Below are positions 59,989-64,000 of a DNA stretch of 64,000 nucleotides, piece after piece; position 1 is the stretch's first letter, and each line of letters starts with the position of its first letter. The translations under genes and the position numbers were made by a program. A model generated the notes under the pieces. It made no database searches. It saw only the letters and a list, made by a program, of their open reading frames with translations, and had not been told where the DNA came from. Origin of the DNA: Bog-113 sp965226755 (lineage in GTDB: Bacteria > Acidobacteriota > Terriglobia > Bryobacterales > Bryobacteraceae); assembly GCA_965226755.1 (NCBI GenBank), contig CBDDDT010000003.1:558001-622000 (forward strand), in the 5' to 3' direction.

Positions 59989-62067
59989 CTACCAGATGCG
60001 CACGCGATCCGCGGGCGCGAGGTACAGCTTCGCTCCCGGTTGAACGTCGAACGCGTTATACCAGGCGTCGATATTGCGAACGGTGTCGGCCCGGTACTGC
60101 GCCGGGGAGTGCGAGTCGGTCATGATCTGCTGGCGCAGAGCGGCCTCGCGAGTCTTGGATGCCCAGTTTTGGCCGAACGCGATGAAAAACTGCTGGTCGC
60201 TCGAGAAGCCGTCGCGGGATGGCGCGCGATGCTCGCCGAGCGACGCGCGGTAGCCGTCGTATGCGGCTGAAATGCCGGCGAGATCGGCGATGTTCTCGGC
60301 CAAAGTCTGCTGGCCGTTTACGCCTAGATCCGGGAAAGGCTTATAGGTGCCGTACTGCGCGGCCAGTTGGGCGGTGGCGGCGTCGAAGTGCGCGAGATCG
60401 GCGGGCGTCCACCAGTTGCGCACGCGGCCTTTGGAATCGAACGCGCTGCCTTCGGTGTCGAATGTGTGGCTGATCTCGTGGCCGATGATGGACCCGATCG
60501 CGCCATAGTTGAAAACGGCAGGCGCCTGGGGATCGAAGAACGGCGGCTGCAGGATGGCGGCCGGGAAACTGAGCGCATTCTGCAACGGCAGGTTGACCGC
60601 GTTGACGGTTTGCGGCTCCATGGTCCATTCCTTGCGGTCGATCGCTGAGCCGAGACGCGCGACCCAGTAGTGGTAATCAAACAGGTTTCCGCGCCAGATA
60701 TTGCCGAAGATATCGCCGGCCTTCACGTCGAAATCCGAATAATCGCGCCAGGTTTCGGGATAGCCGATGCCTACATAGAGCGTGCTGAGCTTGGCTTGGG
60801 CTTCCGCTTTGGTGGAGGGATCCATCCAGGTGAGCCCCTCGATGCGCTTGCGAAACGCGGCGATGATGTTCGCCACCATCGCCTGGGCCTGCGCTTTGGC
60901 TTCCGGCGGGAAGTAGCGTTGCGCGTAAATTTTTCCAACCTCATCGCCGAGCAGCCCATTGACGACGATGACCCCGCGCTGCCAGCGAGGCCGCTGCTCG
61001 GGCGTGCCGGAAAGCGTTTTGCCGAAGAAATCAAAACGCGCGTCGGCGAACTGCTTGGGAAGCACTCCGGCGTAGGCGTCGATCAGGTGGAAGGCGAGCC
61101 AATCCTTCCACGTGTCCAGAGGCGTGGAAGCGACCAAGGCGGACTCGCCGGTGAAGGCGGTGGGCTGCCAGACGATGAAAGACTCCTGCCTGGCGAGTCC
61201 GGCGCCCCGGAAATATTCGGCCCAATCCAGACCGGGGGCCTTGGCGGCGAAATCGGACATGCTCCAGGTATTGTTGGCTTTGTGAATATCGTCGTTATCG
61301 GCCAGGCTGAGATGCTGGCCGGCGATGGCATGCTCCAACTCCATGATGCCCGCGGCGCGCGCGTCCGGTCCGGTGAATCCGGCGAGCTTCAGCATGGCGG
61401 AGATATGCGCCTGATACTGCGTGCGGATAGTCCGCATGTGTTCGTTATCGGCGAGGTAGTACTCGCGGTCAGGCAGTTGCAGGCCGCCCTGCAACAGGTA
61501 GGCGGCGTAATGCTCGGAATCGTTAAAGCCCGGCGCGACCCAAAGGCCGAAGAGATTGGGCGTGTGAAAGTTGGTGTTGTTGAGAGCGTCGACGTCGGCG
61601 CGCAATGTTTCGCCCAGAGCGCGCGCCAACTCGCGCTTGTCTTTGATGGCGGCGATCGCGTCAAGGTGCGGGCGAAGCGGCGCGACCCCTTGGGCTTCGA
61701 TCGCCGCCTCATTCATATAGGAGTTAAAGAGATCGGCGATCTTTCGAATGCGGGGTCCGGCACTCGCGCCGGATTTGGCGATTTCTTCGATGAGGGCCGC
61801 GGTGCGCTGATTACTCAGCGTATCGAGCGCGGTGAAGACGCCGATGGAACCCCGATCCGCCGGGATGGCGGTGCGCTGGATCCAATTGCCGTTGCAGAAT
61901 TCGTAGAAGTCGTCCCCTGGACGGACCGATCGATCCATGTTGGCCACCGCGACGCCGTGGGGATCCGGCTGGCTGGCCGCGTGTTTCTTGGAATCGCCGC
62001 GGACGACGTCTTGCGCCTGAACGGCGGCGACGGAGAGAGCGAAAAGGATGCAGAGTGCGGACTTCAT
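59989..62067 (-). CDS. M13 family (neprilysin/PepO-like) metallopeptidase
   Basis: A 692-residue exported zinc peptidase. A signal peptide (ALCILFALSVAAVQAQ) is followed by the M13 N-terminal domain (DDFYEFCNGNWIQRTAIPAD). Near the C-terminus comes the zinc site HEISH at residues 530-534 (in IGHEISHTFDTEGS), with the later ENIADLAGISAAYDGY carrying the third ligand Glu (ExxAD). The full motif set predicts an active oligopeptidase in the periplasm or outside. ATG at 62067; upstream in-frame starts would lack a signal peptide. It is divergent from the cytochrome c gene. Confidence 0.95.
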   Translation of the reverse strand: MKSALCILFALSVAAVQAQDVVRGDSKKHAASQPDPHGVAVANMDRSVRPGDDFYEFCNGNWIQRTAIPADRGSIGVFTALDTLSNQRTAALIEEIAKSGASAGPRIRKIADLFNSYMNEAAIEAQGVAPLRPHLDAIAAIKDKRELARALGETLRADVDALNNTNFHTPNLFGLWVAPGFNDSEHYAAYLLQGGLQLPDREYYLADNEHMRTIRTQYQAHISAMLKLAGFTGPDARAAGIMELEHAIAGQHLSLADNDDIHKANNTWSMSDFAAKAPGLDWAEYFRGAGLARQESFIVWQPTAFTGESALVASTPLDTWKDWLAFHLIDAYAGVLPKQFADARFDFFGKTLSGTPEQRPRWQRGVIVVNGLLGDEVGKIYAQRYFPPEAKAQAQAMVANIIAAFRKRIEGLTWMDPSTKAEAQAKLSTLYVGIGYPETWRDYSDFDVKAGDIFGNIWRGNLFDYHYWVARLGSAIDRKEWTMEPQTVNAVNLPLQNALSFPAAILQPPFFDPQAPAVFNYGAIGSIIGHEISHTFDTEGSAFDSKGRVRNWWTPADLAHFDAATAQLAAQYGTYKPFPDLGVNGQQTLAENIADLAGISAAYDGYRASLGEHRAPSRDGFSSDQQFFIAFGQNWASKTREAALRQQIMTDSHSPAQYRADTVRNIDAWYNAFDVQPGAKLYLAPADRVRIW

Positions 62068-62177
62068 TGGTGCTTTTACGATAACCGACTTCCGCTGACC
62101 GCGTTCACGGTATCGATAGGATAGGAGGCGATCGGGCGAACGCATGTAAGCTGGGAGTTCCGCCCACCGAATTGTCC

Positions 62178-62995
62178 ATGAACCCACACCGAATGCTCCC
62201 CGCGCTAGGGGCTCTTCTGCTCTTAACCGCCCTTCCTTTGCTGTCTCAAACGCCCGACGCCGACGTGAAAGCGCCGCCGCCCAAGTTCGACCCCGCATCG
62301 GTCGCGCGCGGGCAAGGGACGTTCGTGGCCGATTGCGGCTTCTGCCACGGCAGCAACGCCAAGGGCGGCGAAAAGGGACCCGACCTGCTGCGCTCCGTCC
62401 TGGTCCTCGATGACGAGAACGGAAAAAACATCGCTCCCGTGATCCTGAAAGGCCGCGTCGAAAAAGGCATGCCCCGCTTTCCGCTGACGCCCGCGCAGAT
62501 CGGCGATATCGCTAACTTTCTCCACAACTCGATTCTCAGCGCGGCCGACCGGGATAGTTACAAAATCCTGAACATCGTAACCGGCGATGCGCACGCCGGC
62601 GAGCTTTACTTTAACGGCGCGGGACACTGCGCCTCCTGCCATTCCGTTACGGGCGACCTGAAAGGGATCGCGGAAAGTACGAGCCGGTCACGCTGCAGGG
62701 CCGGATTCTGCAGCCTCCATTCACGTGGACGGCGGGAACGCCGGCCGAAACCATTTCCGCCGTTTCGCTCACTGTGACGCTGGCTTCCGGGGAAACGTTC
62801 ACCGGCACGCCGGTCAACCTGGATGATTTCAACGTCTCCCTGCGGGAGCGCGACGGCGCGTTTCACTCCTTCAAGCGGACCAAAGACGTGCAGGTAGCGA
62901 TCCACAACCGGCTTCAGGCGCATCTGGACCTGCTGACCAAGTATGCGGACGCGGATATCCACAATCTAACGGCGTACCTGGTGACCCTGAAATGA
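62178..62995 (+). pseudogene. Exported multihaem-type cytochrome c, broken by a 1-base deletion
   Basis: The N-terminus has a signal peptide (ALGALLLLTALPLLSQ). The first haem site is CGFCHGSNAKGGEKGPDLL and the second CASCHSVTGDLKGIA. Near 62670 the frame then shifts. The correct ending, from a VTLASGETFTGTPVNLDDFN segment to LTAYLVTLK at 62995, is in another frame. Restoring one G in the GCGGAAAG run gives a continuous protein of about 272 residues. This may be a true mutation or a sequencing error. The stop overlaps the PQQ dehydrogenase start (ATGA), so it is the electron acceptor of that enzyme. Confidence 0.78.
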
Positions 62996-64000
62996 AATCG
63001 CTTCTTTGCTATCTGGTCTGCGGACTTCTGCCCGCGTGCGCGCAAATTCTGGATCCCGCGTTGCTGACCAAGCCCGCCACCGACGCCTGGCCCACTTACA
63101 ACGGCGATTACTCCGGCCGCCGTTTCAGCACGCTGACGCAGATCAACCAGACAAACGTGAAGCACCTGACTCTGTCGTGGATCTTTCGCGTCAAAGTCGG
63201 GCTGACGCCCGGCGCGATCGTGGGCGGCGAAGGACCCGTGCCCGAAGGGCCGCCAAGCGATCCCGGCGTGTCCACCATCAAGGCGACCCCGTTGATGCTG
63301 AACGGCGTTCTCTACTTCTCCACGCCGGATAACGCATGGGCGGTGGACGCGCGCTCCGGCCGCGAGATCTGGCACTTCACGTGGAAAACCAAGGGCGGCA
63401 TCCACATCGGAAACCGCGGCGTGGGCATTTACGGCAACTGGCTCTACTTTGAAACGCCGGATAACTATCTGGTTTCGCTGGACGCCCGCACGGGAAAAGA
63501 GCGCTGGCACGTGGAGATCGCCGACGTGAAGCAGGAGTATTTTTCCACCCCGTCGCCGATCATCGTGGGCAATCATGTTTTGGTCGGCACCGGCGGCGAC
63601 TCGCTGGATGTGCCGGGCTTTCTGGAAGCGCATGATCCGGAAACCGGGGCCATTCAGTGGAAGTGGTGGAGCGCGCCGCTGAAAAAGGGCGACCCCGGAT
63701 TCGAGACCTGGCCCGACGAGTACGCCATGCGGCACGGCGGCGGGATGACTTGGATTCCCGGCACCTATGATCCGGACCTGCACCTTTATTATCTCGGCAC
63801 CGGCAATCCTAATCCCGTTCTAACCGGCCGGAGCCGCAAGGGCGATAACCTCTACACCTGTTCGATCGTGGCCCTGAACGTGGAGACCGGCAAGCTCGCC
63901 TGGTACTTCCAACCATCGCCGCACGACACGCATGATTGGGACGCTGCGCAGACTCCGATTCTGATTGATGCGGAGATCGACGGCAAACCTCGCAAGCTGC
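62992..64000 (+). CDS. PQQ-dependent dehydrogenase (methanol/ethanol dehydrogenase family), 3' end cut by window
   Basis: The first 336 residues are visible. A signal peptide (SLLCYLVCGLLPACAQ) is followed by the propeller-type quinoprotein start TKPATDAWPTYNGDYSGRRF and W-motif blades such as VNGVLYFS-type and ARTGKERWHVEI. Conserved residues for PQQ binding appear in TWIPGTYDPDLHLYYLGTGN and HDTHDWDAAQTP. It oxidises an alcohol or aldehyde in the periplasm and passes electrons to cytochrome c, whose gene overlaps it by 4 bases. The rest lies beyond the window. Confidence 0.93.
   Translation, partial: MKSLLCYLVCGLLPACAQILDPALLTKPATDAWPTYNGDYSGRRFSTLTQINQTNVKHLTLSWIFRVKVGLTPGAIVGGEGPVPEGPPSDPGVSTIKATPLMLNGVLYFSTPDNAWAVDARSGREIWHFTWKTKGGIHIGNRGVGIYGNWLYFETPDNYLVSLDARTGKERWHVEIADVKQEYFSTPSPIIVGNHVLVGTGGDSLDVPGFLEAHDPETGAIQWKWWSAPLKKGDPGFETWPDEYAMRHGGGMTWIPGTYDPDLHLYYLGTGNPNPVLTGRSRKGDNLYTCSIVALNVETGKLAWYFQPSPHDTHDWDAAQTPILIDAEIDGKPRKL

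Noticed and set aside
1..64000. CRISPR arrays, rRNA, tRNA, insertion sequences
   Set aside because: No spaced short repeats, no rRNA core sequence, no cloverleaf and no transposase open frame were seen on either strand.

Overview
The window is GC-rich, densely packed bacterial chromosome. My best guess at the source is an Acidobacteriota member of the Solibacter/Bryobacter type. The reasons are a GloVer tandem-repeat secreted protein, a cytochrome c + PQQ-dehydrogenase pair, an M13 metallopeptidase, a KirBac channel, ECF sigma/anti-sigma pairs, and a YfaT/YfaS (DUF1175 + alpha-2-macroglobulin) operon. This is inference: there is no rRNA or tRNA to confirm it, and I saw no CRISPR array, integrase or transposase.

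Layout. 1-16.4 kb is mostly core metabolism: glycogen (glgB, glgA), an adenosine-deaminase-like hydrolase, a membrane Fe-S oxidoreductase, UDP-xylose synthase, thioredoxin, two ECF sigma modules and the phospholipid genes plsY-gpsA with thpR. It is interrupted at 9.27-10.20 kb by a gene graveyard (a TonB C-terminus, aa3-type cytochrome oxidase fragments and a cytochrome c fragment). 16.5-23.9 kb holds a 3-methyladenine glycosylase, then a foreign-looking three-gene cassette (DUF262 protein, DUF3696-type ATPase, unknown protein). An exact-length 197-bp direct repeat of the neighbouring methyltransferase 3' end flanks that cassette. 24-27.8 kb has a CmoB-like methyltransferase and an ABC-2 exporter. 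28-30 kb has an AbiE-like nucleotidyltransferase/antitoxin pair; the nucleotidyltransferase is frameshifted by a perfect 13-bp tandem duplication. 30.5-38.4 kb is an envelope cluster (DUF1175, alpha-2-macroglobulin, membrane protein, and a convergent transpeptidase-SpoIID-gluzincin fusion).

38.4-46.3 kb has two decayed antitoxin genes and then a complete type I Zorya anti-phage system (zorABCD, each gene overlapping the next). The Zorya island is bounded by a 78-bp imperfect direct repeat of the start of the following gene. 46.2-64 kb returns to ordinary genes: yebC-ruvC operon with a TlpA-like protein, M23 peptidase, beta-propeller, Kir channel, SDR, GH1 glycosidase, a small AT-hook-like protein, transketolase, a lysozyme-fold protein behind a structured leader, M13 peptidase, a frameshifted cytochrome c, and a PQQ dehydrogenase running off the end.

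The main message is that two unrelated defence-type cassettes (DUF262/DUF3696/unknown and Zorya) sit about 17 kb apart. Each is bounded by a duplicated end of the adjacent resident gene, with no visible recombinase. An AbiE-like module lies between them, and decayed antitoxins border the second.
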